A stretch of DNA of 48,438 nucleotides from an uncultured Eubacteriales bacterium (GCA_910579575.1 CAJTUM010000009.1:32035-80472); one strand, 5' to 3'; shown: positions 42,079-48,438, counted from the stretch's first letter. Notes: a model not told the origin generated them from the letters alone. Program-made: numbers and translations.

Positions 42079-42282
42079 AAATGGCTTTGCTCCTTTTTGA
42101 TGTAAATTTCGCTGATTTTTTCGATTTTTCATCAAAAGCAAAGCCAAAACGGGCAATTTCAGTTTTCGGACCATCGGCCCTTAGCCGAACAATTGCTCCG
42201 CGCAATTTTGCCCGTTAGGCTTTGCGCGGAGCGGCGACAGACATCAATTTCACAGCGTTTCGCCTCCGTTCAGTGGAATCTG
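42079..42282 (-). promoter_or_regulatory. Translational attenuator leader of the MFS pump
   Basis: Three competing helices on the minus-strand RNA. Helix 1: GCTCCGCGCAA (42232-42222) with TTGCGCGGAGC (42205-42195), 11 bp. Helix 2: segment 42225-42204 with 42159-42138, pairing GCAAAGCC/GGCTTTGC and AACGGGCAA/TTGCCCGTT with a small internal loop, 17 bp. Helix 3: GGCTTTGCTTTTGATG (42145-42130) with 42102-42083 (CATCAAAA, bulged AGGA, GCAAAGCC), 16 bp, burying the pump's ribosome site four bases before ATG. Helix 2 excludes helix 3, and helix 1 encloses the 5' arm of helix 2. Leader ORF 42253-42215 runs into helix 1. Confidence 0.78.
42215..42253 (-). CDS. Leader peptide MKLMSVAAPRKA
   Basis: A 12-codon ORF starting at GTG (42253) with ribosome site GGAGG (42267-42263) nine bases ahead, ending in TAA (42217-42215). 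Its last codons (GCT CCG CGC AAA) are the 5' arm of helix 1, so a stalled ribosome would open that helix. The position is that of the leader peptides of erm, cat and mef genes. The peptide ends in Arg-Lys, reminiscent of but not identical to the Arg-x-Arg arrest motif. Confidence 0.65.
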   Translation of the reverse strand: MKLMSVAAPRKA

Positions 42283-42288
42283 TCTATC

Positions 42289-42317
42289 AGTATAAAGGAA
42301 AACCGGAGGATCGTCAA
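42289..42317 (-). promoter_or_regulatory. Promoter of the MFS pump
   Basis: On the minus strand TTGACG (42317-42312), 17 bases, TATACT (42294-42289); transcription should begin near 42282, about 200 bases before ATG 42078. Confidence 0.75.
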
Positions 42318-42489
42318 GATACCACGTTGCACTTGCAGGAAAGTAATTGTTTCATTGATAAGCGCCTCCCCTTAAATCATCTTGAATCGATTGTCGGCCT
42401 CGCGCACTGCGGACTGCCAGCTGCAGTTTCTTGCCGCCAGACAGGCAATCTTTCGAGGGCTTTTCTTTATAAAACCAAATAATCGCGGC

Positions 42490-42534
42490 AAAAAACCCCG
42501 AAAGCCTTGAAAGTCAAGACCTCCGGGGTTTTCC
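42490..42534 (-). terminator. Terminator behind tRNA-Gln
   Basis: On the minus strand AAAACCCCG, inner TCTTGACTTTCAAGG pairing, CGGGGTTTTTT, directly after the CCA end of the tRNA. Confidence 0.75.
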
Positions 42535-42538
42535 ATTT

Positions 42539-42612
42539 TGGCAGCCGGAGAAGGATTCGAACCCTCACAAACAGAGTCAGAGTCTGTCGTGCTACCCTTA
42601 CACAATCCGGCT
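42539..42612 (-). tRNA. tRNA-Gln (anticodon CTG)
   Basis: Full cloverleaf on the minus strand: acceptor AGCCGGA/TCCGGCT, D arm GTGT/GCAC, anticodon arm ACAGA-CTCTGAC-TCTGT with CTG at positions 34-36, T arm GAGGG-TTCGAAT-CCTTC, discriminator G and encoded CCA (42541-42539). It reads CAG codons. Own promoter and terminator flank it. Confidence 0.95.
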
Positions 42613-42654
42613 ATTTCCATCTGCTTAGCGGCGTTAACCGCGGCTACATGATTT

Positions 42655-42682
42655 ATTATACTCAATTTCTCGGGAATGTCAA
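42655..42682 (-). promoter_or_regulatory. Promoter of tRNA-Gln
   Basis: On the minus strand TTGACA (42682-42677), 16 bases, TATAAT (42660-42655). Confidence 0.8.
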
Positions 42683-42874
42683 CACTCAAAATGAAAAAAT
42701 ACGAAATTTTTTTCAGCAGACCCAATCGAGCTATTTTTTGCAGGGGCAAAATATTTTTCCATGGAATGTCCTTTCATGGAGCTGTTTTCCGCTTTCATTT
42801 TGTTGTATCATGGAAGCGGCCTGCCGCCGGGGGCAGGAGCCTTAGGAAAAGATAGCAAAAAGAGAGGGATTCAG

Positions 42875-43102
42875 ATGCGAATGGAACAAGAAAAATTGGC
42901 GAAATGGCTGATTGAATTGGACGACTTGACGAATCAAATCTCCGATGAAATCAATTTACTAAAAGCGGTTTGCACCGCTATGGGCATGGATGGGATATCG
43001 GCGGACGCTTTTACAGACGGCTTGTTTGCGCTGACGGACCATTTGAACCAGCTGAACCTGCGGATGAGCCAGATCATGCGTCAAGTGAGAGAGCAAAGCT
43101 GA
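42875..43102 (+). CDS. Small helical protein, unknown function
   Basis: 75 residues, no signal or membrane helix, almost entirely predicted helix with heptad-like spacing (LAKWLIELDDLTNQISDEINLLKAV; then GLFALTDHLNQLNLRMSQIMRQV). Start at ATG 42875 with AGAGAGGG ahead. I do not recognise a family. It stands alone between the tRNA and the RNase P RNA, convergent with rnpB, and shares its terminator region. Confidence 0.65.
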   Translation: MRMEQEKLAKWLIELDDLTNQISDEINLLKAVCTAMGMDGISADAFTDGLFALTDHLNQLNLRMSQIMRQVREQS

Positions 43103-43121
43103 CCAGGGGGCCAAAAACGAC

Positions 43122-43150
43122 AAAAAAGCCGACCAGACGGTCGGCTTTTT
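43122..43150. terminator. Bidirectional terminator of rnpB
   Basis: AAAAAGCCGACC, loop AGAC, GGTCGGCTTTTT. Confidence 0.9.
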
Positions 43151-43152
43151 GC

Positions 43153-43510
43153 CGAGATAAGCCTATAAGCCGGGTTCTGTTTATGCAGCCATCTATCTGG
43201 GACGCGCGTCGCCGCGCGCCTCAAGCCGCCTCCCGGGGACGGGCCGGGCAAGCCCTGCGCCAAAAAAGCGCCGCCCCCTGCCGGCGTTGCTTCGGATAGA
43301 GTTTACAGAATCCCCCTGTTACCAGGGGGACTGGTGGGCTCTTACCCCGCCTTTCCACCCTTACCGCGCCGCGGCGCGGCGGTATCTCTCTGTTGCACTT
43401 GTCCTAAGGTCGCCCTCGGCGGACGTTATCCGCTATCCTGCCCTGCGAAGCCCGGACTTTCCTCATGCGCGGCCTTTCGGCGCTGCGCACGCGGCTGCTC
43501 AGCTTACTCG
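43153..43510 (-). ncRNA. rnpB: RNase P RNA (type A)
   Basis: On the minus strand the RNA has the 5' core GAGGAAAGTCCGGGC (P4 5' strand region near 43465), CTTAGGACAAGTGCAACAGAGA and the 3' core ACAGAACCCGGCTTATAG (43182-43165), the universal bacterial P RNA signatures in order, about 358 nt apart as expected. GC-rich arms between them are the variable helices P12 and P15-P17. It is the catalytic RNA that trims tRNA 5' ends. Ends are set by the promoter and the terminator, so each is good to a few bases. Confidence 0.95.
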
Positions 43511-43517
43511 GGTTTTC

Positions 43518-43547
43518 ATTATACATGGCGGAGAGGGAAAATGTCAA
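43518..43547 (-). promoter_or_regulatory. Promoter of rnpB
   Basis: On the minus strand TTGACA (43547-43542), 18 bases, TATAAT (43523-43518), immediately before the RNA. Confidence 0.8.
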
Positions 43548-43594
43548 TTGCATTGGCGAAAAAATCCGGCTCCGCGCAGAGCGGCAAAAAAATG

Positions 43595-43628
43595 GCCTGT
43601 TTGAAAAAGTATACTTTTTCAAACAGGC
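43595..43628. repeat. 34-bp perfect palindrome
   Basis: Arms GCCTGTTTGAAAAAGTA and TACTTTTTCAAACAGGC are exact complements with no spacer; A runs precede and T runs follow. In RNA it gives a 15-bp stem with a TATA loop and could terminate transcription in both directions. Confidence 0.85.
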
Positions 43629-43713
43629 TTTTTGCATCGCTTACATTTCACATATCGGCCCCTTTTTTTGAAAATTAAGTGGTTGTGATAAATTTTTTTG
43701 CCACGATTTTTTC

Positions 43714-43741
43714 TGTTTGAAAAAGTATAGGTTTTCAAACA
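43714..43741. repeat. Second, imperfect copy of the palindrome
   Basis: TGTTTGAAAA and TTTTCAAACA around AGTATAGG. The left arm and centre (TGTTTGAAAAAGTATA) are identical to the palindrome 120 bases upstream. It lies 50 bases before csrA. Confidence 0.75.
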
Positions 43742-43790
43742 AGCAAACGGGGCTTTTTGCCGCGGCTCGTTCGTGAAAGGAGATGGGAAA

Positions 43791-44042
43791 ATGCTTTCGA
43801 TGCAGCTGAAAAACGGCGAATATCTGACGATTGGCGAAGACATTGTGGTGCAGGTTTTCCAAATGGGCTCGTCCTTCCGGGTGGCCGTCGAGGCGCCGAA
43901 GGAGATTCCCATCGTCCGGGGCGAAATCCGGGAGAGGGAGGGTCGGCGCCCGGCTTGTATCAAGGAGCGCAAGCCCAAGAGCCCGTCTCGCCAGGAGCGC
44001 GATAAGCGACGCGATTTCAAGCGGTCTGCGCAGGCCGATTGA
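43791..44042 (+). CDS. csrA: CsrA-family RNA-binding protein, divergent
   Basis: 83 residues. CsrA dimers bind GGA in RNA hairpin loops and repress translation; in Firmicutes the main target is flagellin mRNA. Family match: GEYLTIGEDIVVQV, FRVAVEAPKEIPIVRGEI. The key R44 equivalent is kept (R43), but the RNA-contacting L4 and R6 of strand 1 are M4 and L6, so it is divergent. The last 30 residues form a very basic tail (KERKPKSPSRQERDKRRDFKR) beyond the usual length. GAAAGGAGATGG precedes ATG 43791. It is 120 bases upstream of flagellin, which has a matching hairpin. No fliW is in the window. Confidence 0.85.
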   Translation: MLSMQLKNGEYLTIGEDIVVQVFQMGSSFRVAVEAPKEIPIVRGEIREREGRRPACIKERKPKSPSRQERDKRRDFKRSAQAD

Positions 44043-44116
44043 GATAGATAGGCGCACGGCGGCAGAGGCAGTCTGGCCAGATGCTCCGCTGCAAGAGGCG
44101 CAAACAACCCCAACGG

Positions 44117-44138
44117 ACAGGCGGAAGGATTCGCCTGT
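44117..44138 (+). promoter_or_regulatory. Candidate CsrA-binding hairpin in the flagellin leader
   Basis: ACAGGCG (44117-44123), loop GAAGGATT, CGCCTGT (44132-44138): a perfect 7-bp stem with AAGGAT in the loop, as in CsrA sites. Ten bases on, the ribosome site AAGGAG (44148-44153) supplies another GGA. The two-site layout recalls the hag leader of Bacillus subtilis. Confidence 0.65.
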
Positions 44139-44162
44139 GAATGGATTAAGGAGATTTTTTTT

Positions 44163-46307
44163 ATGCGTATTCAACACAATATTATGGCTATGTCGGCCTA
44201 CCGGAACTACACCAACAACGTTTCGGCCATGAAGAAGAACCTGGAGAAGCTGTCTTCCGGTTACAAGATCAACCGCGCTGGCGACGACGCCGCCGGTCTG
44301 GCCATTTCCGAGAAGATGCGGGCCCAGATCACCGGCCTGCAGACCGCTCAGAAGAACGCCAAGGACGGCATCAGCTTGGTGCAGACAGCCGAAGGCGCCC
44401 TGACAGAAGTCCATGATATGCTCAACCGTATGGTGGAACTGGCTACCCAATCCGCCAACGGCACTTATGACAACACCACCGACCGCGCCCAGATGCAGAA
44501 GGAAGTCAACCAGCTGCTCAGCGAAATCGACCGCATCGCCGACAGCTCCAACTTCAACGGCATCAACCTGCTGGACGGCACGCTGGGCCTGAATACCGAT
44601 GCGTTCAGCTTCTCCGATGCGGCTTTTGTGGAAGCTAACAATGGCAAGGTCGCTGGTTCTGATCTAGCGTTGGACAACGCTAATTTGCATAAAGAAGTGA
44701 GCGGTGTTTCCACTCAGACTCCGCCTAAATTCACCGTTGATTTTGGTACTTTGGCAGGCACTACTACTGCTGCTAATCAGACTTTGAAGTTTAATATCTT
44801 AGGCGAAGCTATTACAGCTGATTTGGGGGCTGCAGGTACGAAAACCGCAACTGATATCGCTAATGCAGCGAAAACTGCTTTGCTTACGAGTGGTATTGCG
44901 GTGAAAAAAACGGATGGCGCTGCTGGTACCGGCGCAGATTCTGTAAAAGTTGGTGACTTTGTCTTTGAAGTCGCTGCAGGTGGAGCAGGAGAGCTTACCT
45001 TCACATATGCCGGCCATTTCGAGAATGGCACCTATAAGATAGCAACCGGAACTCCTCCTCCCGAATTTACAAAAGATCAAGCTGACGCCATTAATGCGGT
45101 AATTGGCCAAGGCGTTAAGAAAGTAACTGGTGGAACTGCTGACGCTGTGATCACTGGCGACGTGATCCACGATACCACGAAGGTGGATTATGCTGTTGCT
45201 AAGAGCCCCAGCACTTTTGCCGGCGTGGACGTTGACATTTCCAGCATTGTTGGTCACGAAAATACGTTGACTATTGATGGCCAGACCTATATGTTCCAAA
45301 CCAAAGCTTTGAATACTACGGAACAGGCCGCTTTTGACGCTAAAGTAGCTGCTGCTGGTGCGACAAAAATCGATGTCAGCAAAGGAAAAAATGAAGAAGA
45401 ACGTATCCATATGGCTGTTGACGCCCTATCCAAGCAGAATTCCATTACAGGTAAGGATATGAACGCTGATGGTACTGTCGGAGCTACCAACGGTCGTACT
45501 TGGAAGATTTCTTCTGTCAATGGAACAACCATCCACATTGATCAGACTGCCGCTACCACTGACACTACCAAAGCTCTTAAGACTTATGCTGATGTGGCCG
45601 CTGTGATTTCTGGTCAAACGCCTGCCACTGCTGAAAAGCAGATCGGCACTAACATCAAGATCGACAACGCCAAGGTAGCCGAGGGCAATACTTTGAATAT
45701 CGACGGCACCAAATATGTGTTCACTGAAGACCTGGAAGGCAAGACTGATACGGACGACGTCAAGTACGTGCAGTTCACCAAAGGCGGCGATGATGCTGCC
45801 GCCAACCTTCAGGCCAAAATTGGAGGGGCTTCTGAGATTAACGATGATGGCGATACAGTCACCGTTCGTGCCGCTGTCAAAGGCAAGCCTGCTCCCCAGG
45901 TCCTGGGCAAGGGCCTGACCCTGCAAATCGGCGACACAGCGGATGCTTTCAACCAGCTGAACGTGGCTGTGCGGGATATGCACGCCAAGTCTCTGGGCAT
46001 CGGCGGGCTGGATATCTCCACCGAGGAGGCCGCCCAGGCTGCTACCGACAAGATCAAGGCTGCGATTAACACCGTGTCCGACGTTCGCGGTACGCTGGGC
46101 GCTACCCAGAACCGTCTGGACCACACCATCAACAACCTGAGTGTCATGACCGAAAACATCCAGGACGCCGAATCCAGCATCCGCGATGTGGACGTGGCCG
46201 AGGAAATGATGGCTTACACCAAGAACAACATCCTGATTCAGTCCGCCCAGGCCATGCTGGCCCAGGCGAACCAGGTTCCTCAGGGCGTTCTGCAGCTGCT
46301 GCAATAA
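44163..46307 (+). CDS. hag: Flagellin, large form
   Basis: 714 residues, well above the usual 270-500. Conserved D0/D1 ends: MRIQHNIMAMSAYRNYTNN with LSSGYKINRAGDDAAGLAISEKMR, and at the C-terminus QNRLDHTINNLSVMTENIQDAESSIRDVDVAEEM with the final QANQVPQGVLQLLQ. About residues 155-590 are a hypervariable surface domain rich in Thr, Ala, Asp and Gly, with repeated beta-strand phrases (NTLTIDGQTYMFQ; NTLNIDGTKYVFTED). The central DNA (about 44630-45640) uses GCT, GGT, ACT and AAA codons, unlike the GCC/CTG/AAG-rich ends, suggesting separate origin. Ribosome site AAGGAG; followed by a terminator and fliB. Confidence 0.96.
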   Translation: MRIQHNIMAMSAYRNYTNNVSAMKKNLEKLSSGYKINRAGDDAAGLAISEKMRAQITGLQTAQKNAKDGISLVQTAEGALTEVHDMLNRMVELATQSANGTYDNTTDRAQMQKEVNQLLSEIDRIADSSNFNGINLLDGTLGLNTDAFSFSDAAFVEANNGKVAGSDLALDNANLHKEVSGVSTQTPPKFTVDFGTLAGTTTAANQTLKFNILGEAITADLGAAGTKTATDIANAAKTALLTSGIAVKKTDGAAGTGADSVKVGDFVFEVAAGGAGELTFTYAGHFENGTYKIATGTPPPEFTKDQADAINAVIGQGVKKVTGGTADAVITGDVIHDTTKVDYAVAKSPSTFAGVDVDISSIVGHENTLTIDGQTYMFQTKALNTTEQAAFDAKVAAAGATKIDVSKGKNEEERIHMAVDALSKQNSITGKDMNADGTVGATNGRTWKISSVNGTTIHIDQTAATTDTTKALKTYADVAAVISGQTPATAEKQIGTNIKIDNAKVAEGNTLNIDGTKYVFTEDLEGKTDTDDVKYVQFTKGGDDAAANLQAKIGGASEINDDGDTVTVRAAVKGKPAPQVLGKGLTLQIGDTADAFNQLNVAVRDMHAKSLGIGGLDISTEEAAQAATDKIKAAINTVSDVRGTLGATQNRLDHTINNLSVMTENIQDAESSIRDVDVAEEMMAYTKNNILIQSAQAMLAQANQVPQGVLQLLQ

Positions 46308-46341
46308 GCAAAAAGCAAGCTCCCTCCATGGGGAAAACCGA

Positions 46342-46374
46342 AAGGAGCTGGCCAAATGGCCGGCTCCTTTTTTG
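46342..46374 (+). terminator. Terminator of flagellin
   Basis: AAAGGAGC, TGGCC, AAAT, GGCC, GGCTCCTTTTTT. Confidence 0.85.
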
Positions 46375-46492
46375 GGTATAATCGGCAGCGAGCCCCCGGA
46401 GAGAGGACGAACTCTCGCCCTCTCCCCGGAGCCCCGCTCCCTCTCTCAAACAGTTTCAACAAAATCAAATCCCCAAAAGGAGGAATGTTTTC

Positions 46493-47719
46493 ATGCCGCA
46501 AACGCAAAAAAGCGTTTTGGTCGATAAAGACCTTCGCCCTGCCTATTTTGATAACTTCCATTGTCTGGCCGCCGACTGCCGCCTTTCCTGCTGCAAAGGC
46601 TGGCATATTAGCTTTGATAAAAAAGATTATCTTTCGCTGAAACGGGAAAAAGGCTCGCCTCAGCTGAATCAAATGCTGGAAAATGGCTTGCGCCGCATCC
46701 GCCGAGGCCCGCTGTCCGAGATCCATTATGGCGAATTTGTGATGTCGGGCGGCGTCTGCCCGCTGCTGCGGGAGGACAGCCTGTGCGCCCTTCAGGTGGA
46801 AAAAGGCCATGAAGCCCTGCCCTTCGTATGCCGCTCCTTCCCGCGGTCGGAGCGTCCTCAAATTTCCGGTTACCTGGAGCGCTCTCTGAGCCCTGCCTGC
46901 GAGGGCGTGTTGGCTCTGCTGTGGGATTTGCCGGACGGGGTGGATTTTCTCTCCGACCCGCTGCCTAAAGGCCCCTTTCAGCGCCATACCTTTGACGAAG
47001 ACGAATACTTGCAGCCCAATTTTCACCAGATTCGTTCGGTCTGCATCGACCTGCTGCAAGACCGCCGTTTTGTTCTGCCTCATCGCATCTTGCTAATGGG
47101 CGTGTTGCTCAACGAATTGATGGAAGGCCAGCGGGATATATCCCGCTGGCTGGCAAAGGCAAGCTCTTTGCCAGCGGACGCGCTGCCCCGGGAAATCTTG
47201 AACCATTCTGGAGAAAAATCCCTTCCCATGTTCCTCAGCAATAACTTAAAAGTGCTGCTGAGCCTATCCCCTTCCAACGGAGCTTTCCTCCCCATAAAGC
47301 GGCAAATTTTCGACGCAATGAACATCGAAATACACCCAAATTCCTCCAAAGCCACCATCCCCAACAGCCCTTATCTGCGAGCTAAAGAGCGTTTCGATGC
47401 GTTGCCCCAGGCGGAATATTTTATGGAAAACCTGATGGTTTCCCTGTTTTTTCATCTTCATTTGCCCACTGTATCCGACTTGGAAGCGATGTGGAAAAGC
47501 TATGTGAATTTCTGCAATCTTTATTCTTTCTATCGTTTTATGGCTGTGATGAGCTGCCGAGAAAACGCAGGCGAATTGCAAGAAGAGCTGTTCCGCTCAA
47601 TCGTTCATGCCAGCCGTGGCCTCATTCACAACGGCGCTCATCAAGCCTCCTTGCGGGACGAGCTGTTCAAAAACGACAGCGCCACGCTGGCCCATATGGC
47701 CATTCTGCTGGGCAATTGA
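46493..47719 (+). CDS. fliB: Flagellin lysine-N-methylase
   Basis: 408 residues of the FliB family, which methylates lysines on flagellin. The N-terminal cysteine-rich segment reads FHCLAADCRLSCCKGWHISFD, with further Cys in GGVCPLL, SLCALQ, VCRSFPR and PACEG, the family pattern, which has been proposed to hold an Fe-S cluster. Directly downstream of the flagellin, its obvious target. ATG 46493 with AAAAGGAGG ahead. Confidence 0.92.
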   Translation: MPQTQKSVLVDKDLRPAYFDNFHCLAADCRLSCCKGWHISFDKKDYLSLKREKGSPQLNQMLENGLRRIRRGPLSEIHYGEFVMSGGVCPLLREDSLCALQVEKGHEALPFVCRSFPRSERPQISGYLERSLSPACEGVLALLWDLPDGVDFLSDPLPKGPFQRHTFDEDEYLQPNFHQIRSVCIDLLQDRRFVLPHRILLMGVLLNELMEGQRDISRWLAKASSLPADALPREILNHSGEKSLPMFLSNNLKVLLSLSPSNGAFLPIKRQIFDAMNIEIHPNSSKATIPNSPYLRAKERFDALPQAEYFMENLMVSLFFHLHLPTVSDLEAMWKSYVNFCNLYSFYRFMAVMSCRENAGELQEELFRSIVHASRGLIHNGAHQASLRDELFKNDSATLAHMAILLGN

Positions 47720-47749
47720 ATCCAAAGGTAGGGTTTACCTTCCAAAAAC

Positions 47750-47776
47750 AAAAGCGGGCCTCTTAGGCCCGCTTTT
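47750..47776. terminator. Bidirectional terminator
   Basis: AAAAGCGGGCC, loop TCTTA, GGCCCGCTTTT. Confidence 0.9.
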
Positions 47777-47801
47777 TCGCCGCAAAGGGCGTTTGCTCCG
47801 C

Positions 47802-48278
47802 TCACAGACGCTTGCACATCATGATTTTTTCCTGATCTCGCCAAAGTTCCACAAAGCCCTTTTTTAAAAACATTTGAATCGACGGGTTATCCAACGCCAC
47901 GCCGTCCCGCAGCTCCGCAATCCCTTGCTCCCTGGCTTGAAGACACAACAAATCAAGGGCCTGCCCGCCGTATCCTCGGTCCCGATATCGGCTATATACC
48001 AGGATATCCGTCAGATACGCCTGTTCCTCCTGGCTGAAATGCCAAGCGGCCTCCCCCACAAAGCAATCCAGTTCCGGCGCAAATAAATACCGATAAAAAC
48101 GCTCTCCTCCTGCGTCAAGAACCCATTTTTGATACCAAACAGACCATTTTTGCTGCGGAAAACCCACAGCGCCGCCCCACTTTTGATTGAATGCCATGGT
48201 TTCCTCATCGCTCAATAGCTGTTGTCTAAAGCTCAGCTGCTCCAGGGAAGGGATAACAAATTGAATCATGTTTTTCAC
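47802..48278 (-). CDS. GNAT-family N-acetyltransferase
   Basis: 158 residues. The acetyl-CoA site is DILVYSRYRDRGYGGQALDLL (R/Q-x-x-G-x-G/A as RDRGYGG), and the C-terminal VALDNPSIQMFLKKGFVEL is the usual GNAT end. Substrate unknown. Start GTG 48278 (MKNMIQFV) with TTGGAG close ahead; ATG 48269 is an alternative. Confidence 0.85.
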   Translation of the reverse strand: MKNMIQFVIPSLEQLSFRQQLLSDEETMAFNQKWGGAVGFPQQKWSVWYQKWVLDAGGERFYRYLFAPELDCFVGEAAWHFSQEEQAYLTDILVYSRYRDRGYGGQALDLLCLQAREQGIAELRDGVALDNPSIQMFLKKGFVELWRDQEKIMMCKRL

Positions 48279-48316
48279 ACTAACTCCAAGTATAGGGATA
48301 GGAAATAAAGAAAGCT

Positions 48317-48349
48317 AGCCTATGTCCTGCTGCGTGCAGGACATAGGCT
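48317..48349 (-). terminator. Hairpin behind the partial tRNA
   Basis: AGCCTATGTCCTGC and GCAGGACATAGGCT, perfect 14-bp stem with a 5-nt loop. On the minus strand it is followed by AGCTTTCTTTATTT, so it may terminate the tRNA transcript. Confidence 0.65.
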
Positions 48350-48396
48350 GGGCTTATCTGGGCGTACAGGCGGAAGAATGGGCCTGGCGCCCGTTA

Positions 48397-48438
48397 TGGT
48401 GGGCCTTCAGGGGATCGAACCCGGGACCGTCCGGTTAT
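48397..48438 (-). tRNA. tRNA, 3' half only (Met-CAT or Ile-GAT), cut by the window edge
   Basis: On the minus strand: ATAA then CCGG(A), T arm around GGTTCGATCCC, acceptor 3' strand AAGGCCC, discriminator A and CCA (48399-48397). The anticodon ends in AT and its first base lies outside. ATAACCGG after the anticodon is common in elongator tRNA-Met; tRNA-Ile(GAT) cannot be excluded. Confidence 0.85.

Noticed and set aside
43153..43510. GC-rich repeat-looking block with many short ORFs near 43.2-43.5 kb
   Set aside because: Explained by the helices of RNase P RNA; its ORFs are shadows.
44784..45410. Possible inserted gene inside flagellin because of its different composition
   Set aside because: The plus frame is open without break through the whole flagellin and both ends are in register; it is a variable domain, not an insertion that breaks the gene.
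45426..46355. 309-codon minus-strand frame opposite flagellin
   Set aside because: Antisense to conserved flagellin C-terminal domain; no start signals.

Overview
The window looks like a chromosomal segment of a Gram-positive anaerobe of the class Clostridia, probably in or near the Oscillospiraceae (Flavonifractor/Oscillibacter-like). Supporting signs are a GC-rich Firmicutes-type gene set, SLH-anchored surface proteins, a PPi-type phosphofructokinase, a bacterial type A RNase P RNA, strong AGGAGG-type ribosome sites and consensus sigma-A promoters. It is motile (chemoreceptor, CsrA homologue, large flagellin, flagellin lysine methylase). The species cannot be named from the sequence alone. 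I see no phage, plasmid, IS element or CRISPR array.

Layout. 1-5.2 kb: 3' end of a Zn/Cd-type P1B ATPase, a two-gene SufC-SufB system with a DUF3795 protein, and a radical SAM protein divergent from an HxlR regulator. 5.2-7.8 kb: PPi-phosphofructokinase and RodA on the minus strand. 7.9-9.3 kb: a gene graveyard (GHKL kinase and coiled-coil remnants). 9.4-11.8 kb: a chemoreceptor overlapping a lipoprotein with a flavinylation motif. 11.9-14.1 kb: a divergent pair, aldo/keto reductase and LysR regulator, both broken. 14.2-15.3 kb: rpsF-ssb-rpsR with a promoter and a candidate S6:S18 leader. 15.4-21.1 kb: a coiled-coil protein, an MGDG/UgtP-type glycosyltransferase, a PadR-DUF1700-DUF4097 operon and an M20 peptidase. 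21.3-25.3 kb: potABCD. 25.4-34.6 kb: two SLH surface proteins flanking a SUKH-like gene and feoAB with its small Cys-rich partner. 34.9-39.0 kb: an EIIC-like membrane protein, then DegV, histidine phosphatase and LarA-like genes in one run. 39.1-42.6 kb: AIM24 protein, a 5'-truncated gene, a MefA-like MFS pump and tRNA-Gln(CTG). 42.9-48.4 kb: a small protein, rnpB, the csrA-flagellin-fliB block, a GNAT acetyltransferase and the 3' half of another tRNA.

The most notable signal is the roughly 200-nt leader of the MFS pump (42079-42282). It contains a ribosome site, a 12-codon leader ORF, and three mutually competing helices, the last of which traps the pump's own ribosome site. This is the architecture of a translational attenuator, as known for inducible antibiotic-resistance genes, and it suggests that a ribosome-stalling compound induces the pump. 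A second regulatory unit is a hairpin presenting AAGGAT in its loop just upstream of the flagellin ribosome site, next to a divergent csrA. Gene decay is concentrated between 7.9 and 14.1 kb.
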